Assembly (NCBI GenBank): GCA_963841995.1
Contig: CAWJEX010000001.1
Location: forward strand, 1 to 64,000
Source of the DNA: DATDPM01 sp963841995
Lineage (GTDB): Bacteria > Pseudomonadota > Alphaproteobacteria > DATDPM01
Reading direction: 5' to 3'
DNA: 64,000 nt
Position 1 is the first letter of the stretch, and the number at the start of each line of letters is the position of its first letter. The notes under the pieces are model-generated. The model searched no databases. It worked only from the letters and a program-made list of their open reading frames with translations, and had not been told where the DNA came from. Of the stretch, positions 1 to 8,864 are shown piece after piece. Made by a program: the position numbers and the translations under genes.

Positions 1-1
1 A

Positions 2-226
2 TCCCGGCAAACCGATATCGTCACTCAGAAGAGTGGACACGTCGTCACCAGCGTGTACCTGCACAACGGAGAGAATGCGGTGGTTGACCCATATTTCGGG
101 CTGTTCGCCTGGGACCACGATCGGCCGCTGGATAATCACGAGCTCAGGGGTCGGCTGGTTTCGGGTGAAAAATCGACCGACGTTCTCCAGCCCGTGAGCA
201 AGCGAGCCGAGATTGTCGACTTCTAG
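2..226 (+). CDS. C-terminal fragment, possible transglutaminase-like protein (runs off left edge)
   Basis: An open frame enters from the left edge and stops at a TAG ending at 226, giving 74 residues without a start. It begins around SGHVVTSVYLHNGE and contains NAVVDPYFGLFAW. A His followed by a V-x-V-Y strand and a D-P-x-F-G turn resembles the His/Asp end of transglutaminase-like domains that describe a substrate as delivered and matured. That is resemblance only, because the expected Cys would lie outside the window. The codon pattern looks coding. Nothing downstream is clearly in an operon with it. Confidence 0.45.
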   Translation, partial: SRQTDIVTQKSGHVVTSVYLHNGENAVVDPYFGLFAWDHDRPLDNHELRGRLVSGEKSTDVLQPVSKRAEIVDF

Positions 227-453
227 GACGGGTGGGATAAGCAAACAGCGATCGGCGATCAGGGCAGAGGCCTGATCATCGATTTTACGCTTCCGATGAT
301 TGCGGCTCCAACCCGATTGGGCGATCCGGACGGTTCCTCCGACGACGTGGTCCAGGCCGGAATGAAGATTGGTATCAGCCCTTATTTCTCTTATATCGGC
401 AGCAAATACCACCGATCCTGGGTCCGCATCCTTCGCGTTCGGAAACCGATTCA

Positions 454-756
454 ACTCAAGTTCGTGATGGTGGGCGATGTGGATGGAGTTGTGTGGGTCA
501 GGAGCGACCGTGGAGGGCAACGGCGGAATCGGGGCAGCGTCCGCGATTCAGCATCCGATCGATCGAGAGCATGGCCAACAGATTCGAGAAATGGCCGGAT
601 CTTGAGCGGCGCGGCGTCCACCGCTTGGAAACCGAGCTTCGCAATCAAATCCAGCACGACGGTTTATTTCGCCGCGTCATCGGCTGCGAGCAACATCACC
701 AGTTTGATCAGAAGAGCGTGGCCCATGCCCGTATTTTCGGTGCTGGTCTGATTCAT
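454..756 (-). pseudogene. Remnant of an F420-dependent NADP reductase-like oxidoreductase
   Basis: Read on the minus strand from an ATG at 756, the frame gives MNQTSTENTG, then LVMLLAADDAAK, an in-frame TAA, and then LDLIAKLGFQAVDAAPLK. This matches the C-terminal half of the NADPH-dependent F420 reductase / NAD(P)-binding oxidoreductase family, where FNQ, V-M-F-V-A-G-D-D-A-A-A-K and G-F-D-A-V-D-A-G-P-L are typical. The N-terminal dinucleotide-binding half is missing, there is a stop in the middle, and homology fades after the PLK. This is a decayed fragment. The open frames on the plus strand across it have no recognisable content. Bases 227-453 show nothing else. Confidence 0.55.
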
Positions 757-868
757 CGCTGGGGGATGTCCCTGGAAATCCGAATTGTCAAGGAATGCGG
801 ACCGCTTCGATACGGGCCAGCATTATGATAATTTTAACCGTGGCAGCGGCTTCTTGTTTCCGAGGAAC

Positions 869-1795
869 ATGGCAACCTGGCTGGTAACCGGAGGATGTGG
901 CTTTATCGGTTCGCATCTGGTCGAGGCGCTTTTAAAGCGCGGAGACCGGGTGCGGGTGCTGGACGATTTATCGACCGGTAAACGATCCAATATTCCGGCC
1001 GTTGTCGATCTTCGAATCGGTGACGTTGCGGACGCACGCGCGGTTGCGGACGCACTCCAAGATGCAGACGGCTGCTTTCATCTGGCGGCGGTTGCCTCGG
1101 TTCAGCGCTGCACCGAGGATTGGCTGAACACCCACCGCACGAACTTGACCGGAACCATCACCGTCTTCGAAAAAGCGCGGCGGAACAGTGCCGCGTCGCC
1201 TCTGCCGGTCGTCTATGCGTCATCGGCCGCCGTCTACGGCAATAATCCGCAGCTTCCGCTCAAGGAGAACGCCACAACGAGCCCGATTTCGGCTTACGGC
1301 GCCGATAAGCTTGGCTGCGAACTCCACGGCAAAGTCGCGTGGGCGGTGCATGGCATTCCTAATGTGGGATTGCGCATTTTCAACGCCTATGGACCTAGGC
1401 AAGACGCGTCGTCGCCCTATTCCGGGGTAATCGCCATTTTCGCCGAGCGTGTCGCGAGCAACAGTGCAATGGAGATTTATGGCGACGGCAAGCAGACCAG
1501 GGATTTCATCTATGTCGGCGACGTGGTGGCGCATTTCTTGGCCGCGATGCAGGATTTGCATACCGATGCCCGTGCCTTCAATGTTTGTACGGGGCGCGGC
1601 ATCACCATCCTTGAACTTGCCGAATCGATTGGCGGACTGGCCGGCCAGCGGCCCGACATCCGCCATCTTGCGGCGCGAACCGGCGACATTCAGGCGTCGG
1701 TCGGCGATCCATCCGCCGCAATGAGCGCATTCGGATTGATCGATCGCGTTGCTGTGCGCGACGGATTGCGCAAAACGCTAAACGGCAGCTGCTGA
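869..1795 (+). CDS. NAD-dependent epimerase/dehydratase (UDP-glucose 4-epimerase type)
   Basis: An extended short-chain dehydrogenase of 308 residues that probably epimerises or dehydrates a nucleotide sugar for polysaccharide synthesis. The start at 869 (MATWLVTGG) puts the Rossmann motif GGCGFIG at the extreme N-terminus, as in the family. An upstream in-frame ATG at 785 would add a poorly conserved 28-residue leader. Visible motifs are the DDLSTG loop after strand 2, SSAAVYG with the catalytic Ser region, the Y-x-x-x-K pair in AYGADK, and NAYGPRQD and GDGKQTRDFIYV from the substrate domain, all in the GalE/WbpP order. Cytoplasmic. It stands alone, convergent with the exporter operon that follows on the other strand. 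The exact sugar cannot be told. Confidence 0.85.
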   Translation: MATWLVTGGCGFIGSHLVEALLKRGDRVRVLDDLSTGKRSNIPAVVDLRIGDVADARAVADALQDADGCFHLAAVASVQRCTEDWLNTHRTNLTGTITVFEKARRNSAASPLPVVYASSAAVYGNNPQLPLKENATTSPISAYGADKLGCELHGKVAWAVHGIPNVGLRIFNAYGPRQDASSPYSGVIAIFAERVASNSAMEIYGDGKQTRDFIYVGDVVAHFLAAMQDLHTDARAFNVCTGRGITILELAESIGGLAGQRPDIRHLAARTGDIQASVGDPSAAMSAFGLIDRVAVRDGLRKTLNGSC

Positions 1796-1847
1796 GTGCC
1801 CTCGACCGGGGATTCGCCGAAAATCCGAACAATTTGCGTGTGGGGGC

Positions 1848-3125
1848 CTAATTGAGGCTGCCTGCCGGCCCCGACCGCGCCGGCTGAGCGGAGCCGGCCG
1901 GAATTGTGGGCGTATTTGATTTCGGTGCGATCGGCATCGAGGCTCCCGGTTGAGAGGGCAATTCAGCGGTGCTTTCTGGGGTGCTGTCGGGGCCGGATGA
2001 CGGCGTGACCGGCACCAGATTGGAATCCGGCTTCGCCGCCGCTTGATCGCTCTTCGCATCACTAGGCTGCGCCGCGTCGCCGATTGCCGCCAAGGCCGAG
2101 GGCGTCGGGTCCAACGCCACATCGACGCGAAGGCCAATAGGCAGCGGCGGCTTGCCGTCGAGATCGACGATCGCCTCGAGGATCTTCGTGTCGACGCGCT
2201 CCGTCGGCATTTCCGTCTTCAAATATTTCGCGCCGAGCCGGGTTCCGACGGAGATGACTTTCCCCGAGAAATGGCGGTCGCCGAAGGCGTCCGCGGTAAC
2301 CAGGACATGTTGGCCCACGGCGACGCGCGCAACGTCGGTCTCGTCGATCTGGACGCGCACGCGCAAATGGCCGATATCGCCGACCGAGGCGACGAGAGTA
2401 GGTGGCAGATTGGTCACTGTTTCGCCGGGCAGTTTGTAACGCTTCAGCAACACGCCATCGACGGGCGAGCGCAGCCGCGTCATTTCGAGCTGCGCCTGCG
2501 CATTCGCGACATCCGCCTTCGCCTCCGCTACATTGGCCCGGGCGATAGCGACGTCCTCGACGCGGGGCGGCGCATTGATGAGCGCGAGCCGCTGGGCCAT
2601 CAAATTCTCCCGGGCGATGGCCTCGGCGTAATCCGCCTCGGCGTGATCGACGGTTTCGCTGGACGCAAATCCGGTCTCGGCCAGCATTCCCCGCCGTTCG
2701 ACGACGTTCTTGGTCAATTTGACCTGGGCTTCCACTTCATGCAAAGCGGCTTCCGCTTCCTTGCGCTCTTCCTCGCGGGCGCCCGCAAGCAGCTTCGCGA
2801 GTTCGCCCTGCCGCAAGGCGAGGCGCGCTTCGGCGGCGTCAACTTCGGCCTTGCGGTCGTCATTCTCGATTTCGGCGATGACTTCCCCGGTTCTCACCGT
2901 ATCGCCTTCGGCCTTTATGAAGGTCAGCCGGCCGACCACCGTTGCCGCCAGGTCGCGTTCTTCGGATTGCGGCTCGACCACGCCGGCCGCGAACATCCTG
3001 TGCACCGGCGCCGAAACGGGCAGGGGTTGGGAAGAGGCATCTCTTTCGGCGGTCGCCGCCATGAGCGCGAAGCCGGCAACGGCCGCAATGACGATGATGC
3101 CAAGAGCACGTATTGCACGGGTCAT
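1848..3125 (-). CDS. HlyD-family periplasmic adaptor subunit (DevB-like)
   Basis: Membrane-fusion subunit of a three-part ABC exporter; it links the inner-membrane pump to an outer-membrane channel. The start at 3125 (MTRAIRAL) places a single signal-anchor helix (LGIIVIAAVAGFALMA) at residues 8-23. A start 34 codons further up would overlap the ATPase gene. Then come a biotinyl-lipoyl half (VVGRLTFIKAEGDTVRTGEV), a long alpha-hairpin rich in Ala, Glu and Arg (about 80-195), the second lipoyl half (SPVDGVLLKRYKLPGETV) and a beta-barrel. The last 70 residues are low-complexity Pro/Ser/Ala. It is last in the minus-strand operon permease-ATPase-adaptor. Heterocyst DevBCA exporters of glycolipids have the same parts; the substrate here is unknown. 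Confidence 0.85.
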   Translation of the reverse strand: MTRAIRALGIIVIAAVAGFALMAATAERDASSQPLPVSAPVHRMFAAGVVEPQSEERDLAATVVGRLTFIKAEGDTVRTGEVIAEIENDDRKAEVDAAEARLALRQGELAKLLAGAREEERKEAEAALHEVEAQVKLTKNVVERRGMLAETGFASSETVDHAEADYAEAIARENLMAQRLALINAPPRVEDVAIARANVAEAKADVANAQAQLEMTRLRSPVDGVLLKRYKLPGETVTNLPPTLVASVGDIGHLRVRVQIDETDVARVAVGQHVLVTADAFGDRHFSGKVISVGTRLGAKYLKTEMPTERVDTKILEAIVDLDGKPPLPIGLRVDVALDPTPSALAAIGDAAQPSDAKSDQAAAKPDSNLVPVTPSSGPDSTPESTAELPSQPGASMPIAPKSNTPTIPAGSAQPARSGPAGSLN

Positions 3126-3141
3126 GGGTCGCCCCCCTTTG

Positions 3142-3874
3142 TCACTGTCCGACCGCTTCGAGCAGGCTTGCCGCCAATTCGACGCGGATGATCCGGCCGT
3201 CTTCGAGAACGGCGATGCGATCGGCAAAACGCAGCAGGCGATGATCGTGGGTCACGATGACGACCGCCCGTCCGTCGCCATGGGCGATGGCTTTAAGCTG
3301 CTCGCCGAATTCGGCCGCCGCTATGGGAATCGAGGGCCGCGGTCGGCTCGTCGGCGAGGATGACGCCGGGTTCGCTGGCGAGAGCCCGGGCGATGGCGAC
3401 CCGCTGCTGTTCGCCGCCACTGAGCTGGGATGGATAGGCATCGGCACGGTCGGCGATGCCCATCGTCGCAAGCAGGTTCCGGCTGCGCGGTTCAATTTCA
3501 CCGGGCCTGATCCCGACGAGCTCGAGAGCGATCGCGACATTTTCCCAGGCCCGCAGAGCGCGAAAAAGCTGATGATGCTGGAAGACGAAGCCGATTCGCT
3601 CCAACCGGATGCGGCTCAGCGTGTCTTGGTCGAGGCCGGTCGTCGTCTCGCCATCGATGCGGACATGACCGGCGGTCGGGCGCAGGAGGCCGCCCAGCAG
3701 CTGCAAGAAACTCGTCTTGCCGCTGCCCGACGGACCCATGACCAGCAGGACCTCGCCCGCATGGACGTCCAGCGATACGCTCTTGAGCGCGCGCATAGCG
3801 GCGTGGCCCGCACCATAGGTGAGCGACACGTTGTCGACGGCGATGACAGGACCGGGAATGGCATTTTCGACCAT
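3142..3874 (-). pseudogene. ABC transporter ATP-binding protein (DevA/LolD-like), frameshifted
   Basis: The ATPase of the exporter operon, 10 bp after the permease and 17 bp before the adaptor. Frame one carries Walker A (GPSGSGKTS), the Q-loop (FVFQHHQLF), the signature LSGGEQQR and Walker B with D-loop (VILADEPTAALDS), then runs out at SHSGGRIRRAA. The rest of the domain, EFGEQLKAIAHGDGRAVV and the switch His in IVTHDHRLL, follows in a second frame. Removing one base near 3322-3335, in a GGCGGCC stretch, restores one 243-residue protein of normal length. Both flanking subunits are intact, so this may be a sequencing error. If real, the exporter would be dead, as the H-loop is lost. Confidence 0.8.
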
Positions 3875-3883
3875 GGCGGCGAC

Positions 3884-5083
3884 CTATTTGAAAACCATGG
3901 CCGGTTCCGCCTTCACCGCCCGGCGGATCGAAATCATCGCGGCCCCTGCGCACATGATCGCGGTCAAGCCTCCGACCCCGACCGCCAGCCAAGCCGGCAG
4001 CATCAAGGAGAGATTGCTGTTATCGGCCGCTCGCACGAGGATAACGGCGCAAGCCATGCCGACGGCATAGCCGACGATCGCACTCAACAACGCCTGCTTC
4101 AATATCACCGAGTAGAGATAGCGGGCCGGGGCGCCGATCGCCCGCAGTGCCGCATATTCTCCAATTCGCTCCATCGTCGTGGCGTAGAGTGTCTGCGCGA
4201 CCGTGATGGTTCCAACGATCAGGCCGAGAACGGCGGCGAGAATGAGCGCAGCACCCGCACCCGTGCTCGCCAGCCAGTATCGCATCGTTTGCCAGGAGAA
4301 CGCGGCCGTGCTCCAGACATCGAGATTGGGAAGGCGGGCGGCCAACCCATCGCGCACGAATTGCAGGTCCGCCTCCGGCCGCGCCTTCACAAGCAGATAG
4401 ACGGCATTGTTCCGGGCAATGTCGGCAAAAGTCTTGGCATTTTCGAGAGAAGTGAAGACATAGGGCGCTTGGGTGAAGGTTCGGACGCCGCGGGTGAAGC
4501 CGACGACCCGCGCCCGATGGCCGTTGATCTCAACCGTATCGCCGATCCCGTGCACGCCGAGTTTTTCGGCATAGAGGGTGTCGATGATGACGCCATTCGG
4601 CCGGTGCAGATCGTCGATGCTGCCGCTCACCAGATTCCAGGGACGCAGCAACGGATCGTTGAGATCGGCGCCGACGACGATGACGAGTTCCGTGCCGCCA
4701 TCCGGTCTCTTCCACGGAATGAACCGCACGACGAGTTCTTGCGCCGCCGCAACTCCCGGAACATCGAGCGCCAGATAGCGAAGACGCGCCGCAATCTCTC
4801 CGGATTGATCGACGTCGCGGGCGCCGACCGCCGCGACCCAGAAATCGGCATCCGCCCGATCGACGAGGCTGGATGCGGTCGACGCGAATCCCAGCAAGAG
4901 CGCAATCTGGATGGCCATCAAGATGACGGAAAAAGTGACGCCGGCGACAGTCGCGGCGAATCGGATGCGGTCCTGGGTGAGATTGCGCCAGGCAAGGCGC
5001 AGGCTAAGGGAAAAAGGCCAGCGGCGGCGCTCCGTTGCCGGAGTGCCGGGTATGGCAAGCTCTCGAACGTGATCGATGCTCAT
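3884..5083 (-). CDS. ABC exporter permease (DevC / FtsX-MacB fold)
   Basis: Inner-membrane permease of 399 residues. One membrane segment near residues 43-65 (FAATVAGVTFSVILMAIQIA) is followed by a large periplasmic domain (about 70-265) and three C-terminal membrane segments (about 270-295, 318-345, 355-378). This is the type VII ABC layout of MacB and DevC. The motif SLRLAWRNLTQDRIRF before the first helix and ERIGEYAALRAIGAP between helices are DevC-like coupling regions. It heads the permease-ATPase-adaptor operon. The substrate is not visible; DevC relatives export glycolipids. Confidence 0.85.
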   Translation of the reverse strand: MSIDHVRELAIPGTPATERRRWPFSLSLRLAWRNLTQDRIRFAATVAGVTFSVILMAIQIALLLGFASTASSLVDRADADFWVAAVGARDVDQSGEIAARLRYLALDVPGVAAAQELVVRFIPWKRPDGGTELVIVVGADLNDPLLRPWNLVSGSIDDLHRPNGVIIDTLYAEKLGVHGIGDTVEINGHRARVVGFTRGVRTFTQAPYVFTSLENAKTFADIARNNAVYLLVKARPEADLQFVRDGLAARLPNLDVWSTAAFSWQTMRYWLASTGAGAALILAAVLGLIVGTITVAQTLYATTMERIGEYAALRAIGAPARYLYSVILKQALLSAIVGYAVGMACAVILVRAADNSNLSLMLPAWLAVGVGGLTAIMCAGAAMISIRRAVKAEPAMVFK

Positions 5084-5358
5084 GGGTTGTCGCGCGCCCC
5101 GACAGACCGGCTGAAAAACGGGGTAAAACGGCTTTTAACGATGATTTGTTGTACGCGATTCCCCCTTAAGATTTGATAAATGGGAAGTGTTTTTGCGAAG
5201 CTGAAAAACAAGGGTTTTTAGGCGTTTTTGCCGCGGCCGGTAGTGCATCCACCGCGGCGATGCGGTATCGATGCGGGGCCGGGAAATTCGGGCTGGGCGG
5301 CCCGGCTTTCGGCGGTTCAGCGAAGGCATCGAATCCGATTTCGAGGGAGAGCGTTGAC

Positions 5359-7695
5359 GTGAACGAAATCCGGGATCCGGCAATCACACCGGGCCGCTCG
5401 CGCCGGGCGGCCGCACGGGCGCGGGCGCGGCTGATCAAGGGCATCATCAGCCGGATCGTGGCAGTGGCGCTCACCGGCGTTGTGCTGTGGCTCACCGCCG
5501 ACCTCACCTTCGCCCGCAGCTATGTTGCCGCCGCCCTCATCCTCTGTTTTGCGCTGCAACTGCGGTTTCCGCAGGCCTGGCTCCTGTATCTGCCGGCGTT
5601 GTTGCCGGTTTGCGATCTCGGGCTGTGGAGCGGAAGAATTTATGTGAATGAATTCGATCTTCTCGTGCTGACGACCGCGGCTGCCCATTTTTGGCGCGCT
5701 CCGGACGATCATCAATTTCCGATTTTGGCGACAAAGGGCGGTGCCATCATTGTCCTGCTCTCGATTTCGTTCCTGGTAAGCACGTTGATCGGCGCCATCC
5801 CGCTGCCGAGCCCGGACGTCAATCAGTTCGCGAATTACCTAAGTCCCTACAACGCGCTTCGCGTCGTCAAAGGTATTGCCTGGGCGTTGCTGCTTCTGGC
5901 ACCGCTGCAATATTGCCTGTCGCGCGACCCGGCCAAAACGTCCTTGTTCTTCGTCATCGGCGTCTCCATCGGTCTTGCCTTGGTCGGCATCGCGGTTTTA
6001 TGGGAGCGCGGCGTTCTGCTCGCCGTCGCGCGGTCCCACAATCTTTGGGCCGACCGTTATATCATCGGCGGAGCGCTGCTCGATTTCACGTCGGGCTACC
6101 GCGCAACCGCGCTCTTCACCGAGCTTCATACCGGCGGCGAAGCCATGGACGCCTATATGGCGCTGGCAACGCCGTTCGCCGCGGCGGGCGTTCTCGGACT
6201 CCGGCATCCGTTCCTGCGATTGCTATGTCTTGTTGCCTTGGGCCTCGGCACTTATGCCGTGGTTGCCGGATTTTCCCGCGGCCTCTATGCCGGTTATGTC
6301 GGCGCGATGCTCACCGTTTTCGTGCTGGCTGTTGTTCTCGGCAGACGCTCCGGCCTCCAGGGCCAATTCGCCCTTCTGCGCGCGGTGGCGGCAACCGCGA
6401 TTGCGGCGGCGGCGCTGGTCGCGGCCTACATTCACGGCGGATGGACGGCTTTGGCATTCGGACTGGCCTTCGGTGGCGCCGGGCTTGTGGCGACGCACGT
6501 CCTTGGCACGCAATTCCGTCTGGTCGCCGCGTTGTTGCTCGCGGTCATCATGGCGGCCGACGCGTATAAGTTGTTCGGCGCGTTCCTGGCAAGCCATTAC
6601 AGCGCGATGGATCCGCACAGCGCCAAGCTGTGGGCCGGTATCTGCGCCACGGCATTGGGTGCGGCCGCTGCGCTGCTCGGCGGCCGGGTCCTTCCTCCCG
6701 AGCGCCGCTTCGCCGCCGCCATGTTATTCGCCGTTTTCGCCGTTGTCTGCTTGATCGCCATCCCGGCCGCCAGTGGCTACCGGATGGTCGAGCGTTTTTC
6801 GACAACGACGGCCGATGCGCAGACGCGCTGGGGTCATTGGGCTGAAGCCCTGCGGCTCATGGGGCCGGATGCGAGGGATTATGCGTTCGGCATGGGTTTG
6901 GGAAGCTTCCCGCGCATTTATTTCCGCCGCGGCATCGGGCCGGAAACGAAAGCAAGCTTCCGCTTCGACGGCGACGGGACAAAGACATGGATCGAGCTGG
7001 GTGTCGCCGATTACAACATTATGCAGAAAGTGCCACTCAGACCGAAGACCAAGTACGAGCTGAAAGTCACGACGCGGGCAAGCGATCCCAATGCCCGTGT
7101 ATCGATCAAATTCTGCCCGAAACTCATTCGGTATGACGATCGCTACACGCCAGTGTGCCCCACATTCGCATTCCGGCCCAATTCGATAAATGCCTGGACA
7201 TCCGACACCATCGCTATCGATAGCGGCGGCTTGGGCAACGATGCGTTCTATTGGCCGATCACTTTGTTGCTGCACAATGAATCCGACACGGCATCAATAC
7301 GGGTGACGGACATTCAGGTGGACGACGGCAACGGGAATATCGTCGCCAACGGCGATTTTTCCGCTGGAGGAGACCGGTCGATCTTGATCAGCGATTTCGA
7401 GCATTTGGCGTGGCACATCAAGAATTTGTATCTCGAAGTGTTTTTCGAGAATGGCGCAGTTGGTCTGAGTATCTTCCTGTTTGCTCTCCTTGCTGCAGTG
7501 GCGACTATCGTTAAAACCGTGCGGCAATGGTCGCCGATCGGCGTCGGACTTGCCGGCGCCCTGGTCGGTTTTTCGGTTGTCGGGTTCGTGGGCAGCCTGC
7601 TCGATAATCCAAGACCGGCCTTCCTGTTTTTCCTCATTTTATTCTGGGCGCTGCAGCCACCGCCAAGGTTCGCCGCGAAGCCGAAGGCAGCTTAA
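5359..7695 (+). CDS. O-antigen polymerase/ligase-like membrane protein with inserted periplasmic domain
   Basis: A large polytopic inner-membrane protein of 778 residues from a GTG at 5359, preceded by a purine-rich GAGGGAGAG. The open frame reaches up to 5173, but that leader looks non-coding. There are about ten membrane segments up to residue 470. The Wzy/WaaL-type loop appears as RYIIGGALLDFTSGYRATAL, and WGHWAEALRLMGPDARDYAFGMGLG as in ligases (G-x-G-L-G before the last loop). A soluble block of about 150 residues then follows (FRFDGDGTKTWIELGV to ILISDFEHLAWHIKN). It has beta-rich, carbohydrate-binding-like text such as TKYELKVTTRASDPNA and VNGDFSAGGD. Two more membrane helices close the protein. 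It would polymerise or transfer polysaccharide in the periplasm; which of the two cannot be decided. Confidence 0.75.
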   Translation: MNEIRDPAITPGRSRRAAARARARLIKGIISRIVAVALTGVVLWLTADLTFARSYVAAALILCFALQLRFPQAWLLYLPALLPVCDLGLWSGRIYVNEFDLLVLTTAAAHFWRAPDDHQFPILATKGGAIIVLLSISFLVSTLIGAIPLPSPDVNQFANYLSPYNALRVVKGIAWALLLLAPLQYCLSRDPAKTSLFFVIGVSIGLALVGIAVLWERGVLLAVARSHNLWADRYIIGGALLDFTSGYRATALFTELHTGGEAMDAYMALATPFAAAGVLGLRHPFLRLLCLVALGLGTYAVVAGFSRGLYAGYVGAMLTVFVLAVVLGRRSGLQGQFALLRAVAATAIAAAALVAAYIHGGWTALAFGLAFGGAGLVATHVLGTQFRLVAALLLAVIMAADAYKLFGAFLASHYSAMDPHSAKLWAGICATALGAAAALLGGRVLPPERRFAAAMLFAVFAVVCLIAIPAASGYRMVERFSTTTADAQTRWGHWAEALRLMGPDARDYAFGMGLGSFPRIYFRRGIGPETKASFRFDGDGTKTWIELGVADYNIMQKVPLRPKTKYELKVTTRASDPNARVSIKFCPKLIRYDDRYTPVCPTFAFRPNSINAWTSDTIAIDSGGLGNDAFYWPITLLLHNESDTASIRVTDIQVDDGNGNIVANGDFSAGGDRSILISDFEHLAWHIKNLYLEVFFENGAVGLSIFLFALLAAVATIVKTVRQWSPIGVGLAGALVGFSVVGFVGSLLDNPRPAFLFFLILFWALQPPPRFAAKPKAA

Positions 7696-7826
7696 GCATA
7701 ACGCGAAGAGTCGTTCGTGCTTTAAGAACCACCTTGCCAATAGGTGCGATCCGGCAAAGAATGTGCTCGAAATGGCGGCGGCATTAGTATTAACCAATCC
7801 GAATGTTGGTTTTAGACGGAAGGCGA

Positions 7827-8864
7827 ATGGCAGTGAGCGCCAAGATCTCGGCTATCTTGACGGTATTGACGCTGTTGCCTTTGGCAGATCTGCGGGCATC
7901 GCCGATCTCGGATCAAAGTCCGGCGGGCGGTAGTGCAACGGGATTGTCGCAATCTGAACCCGTACAATCTGAACCCGTAAACGACCGGTCGCTGCTGGAG
8001 GCTGTGCCGATCGGGATCGAAGGCGCCCCGATCTCCGACGGCATCGATCTGCCGCAATCTCCACAAACGGGCTTGCATGCGGCACCGGCCGTCGATGCTT
8101 TGCATCCAAGCGCGATGTTCGGTTTTTCCGGCGATTCTCCGTTTCCGCCGAGTGAGCCGCTGACGGAGGACAGCGCGGGCTTCCAAGACCCCAATCTGAA
8201 ACAAGTGTTACGGTCGATAGCGACCGTTCACCGCTCGGATACCGGCAATGCGCAATCGCGCCAATCGGGTGCCGAAATTCCGGGGATCCAGCCGGAGGAT
8301 TTCATCGATGGGCAAGATGATTTTGGTCCTTCCCACATCATTCTCGACAGTCTGACGGCCGCGAATGCGCTGCGCAATGTCATCGACATCAGATCCGCCA
8401 CCGATCGCGGTACGGTATTCTCGATTTTCGGCATGGGGCAGTTCATGCTCGAGACGGTGCCGGGTAGCCATGTCACAACCCTTTCCGAGCTGTCGACCGG
8501 TCGATCGGTGACGCTACTGTCCAATCCCGACGGCGGCGGACAGGGCGGACAGGACAGCTACAATCAGAATGCGGGCAATGCGAATGAAAACACGTCCCCC
8601 CTCGGCGAAAATTCCGCGCCAATTCGGCGCTTGGTGAACGGGATCATCGACTTCGTGACCAGTCCGCTCGCGATTCTGCTGGCCATGATCGTTGTCGTGA
8701 TCATGGCGTCATGGGGCACCGTTCGGACAATCGCGTCGCTGCGCATGCAGGCGGCATTGATGCGCCATCAGCAGCCCTCGGCTCGCCGGAGCCGGTCCCG
8801 CAGCCGAAACAAGACGGCGCGGCGCAGTTATAAATCGCGTCAATTGCGTCCACCGGCTCAGTGA
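7827..8864 (+). CDS. Secreted/membrane-anchored protein of unknown function
   Basis: Not recognised. The start at 7827 (MAVSAKISAIL) is chosen because GGAAGG lies just before it; an ATG at 7803 is in frame. A signal-like helix (AILTVLTLLPLADLRA) opens the protein. A long hydrophilic region rich in Ser, Pro, Gln and Asp follows, with a small repeat QSEPVQSEPV. Near the C-terminus one strong membrane helix (SPLAILLAMIVVVIMASW, about 285-302 of 345) precedes an Arg/Lys-rich tail. This suggests a periplasmic domain anchored by a C-terminal helix with a cytoplasmic basic tail, a shape that recalls sorting signals but lacks a PEP motif. Its 3' end overlaps the convergent beta-helix gene by 7 bp. 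Confidence 0.65.
   Translation: MAVSAKISAILTVLTLLPLADLRASPISDQSPAGGSATGLSQSEPVQSEPVNDRSLLEAVPIGIEGAPISDGIDLPQSPQTGLHAAPAVDALHPSAMFGFSGDSPFPPSEPLTEDSAGFQDPNLKQVLRSIATVHRSDTGNAQSRQSGAEIPGIQPEDFIDGQDDFGPSHIILDSLTAANALRNVIDIRSATDRGTVFSIFGMGQFMLETVPGSHVTTLSELSTGRSVTLLSNPDGGGQGGQDSYNQNAGNANENTSPLGENSAPIRRLVNGIIDFVTSPLAILLAMIVVVIMASWGTVRTIASLRMQAALMRHQQPSARRSRSRSRNKTARRSYKSRQLRPPAQ

Noticed and set aside
296..828. Two overlapping plus-strand open frames of 151 and 111 codons
   Set aside because: Their text has no recognisable domain, and the minus strand explains the region as an oxidoreductase remnant.
2043..3191. Long plus-strand frame of 382 codons opposite the HlyD gene
   Set aside because: A shadow of the adaptor gene: Arg/Asp/Gly-rich, no domain, and the minus-strand product is clear.
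3257..5176. Plus-strand frame of 639 codons opposite the ATPase and permease
   Set aside because: Mirror frame of GC-rich coding DNA; the minus strand holds complete Walker motifs and membrane helices.
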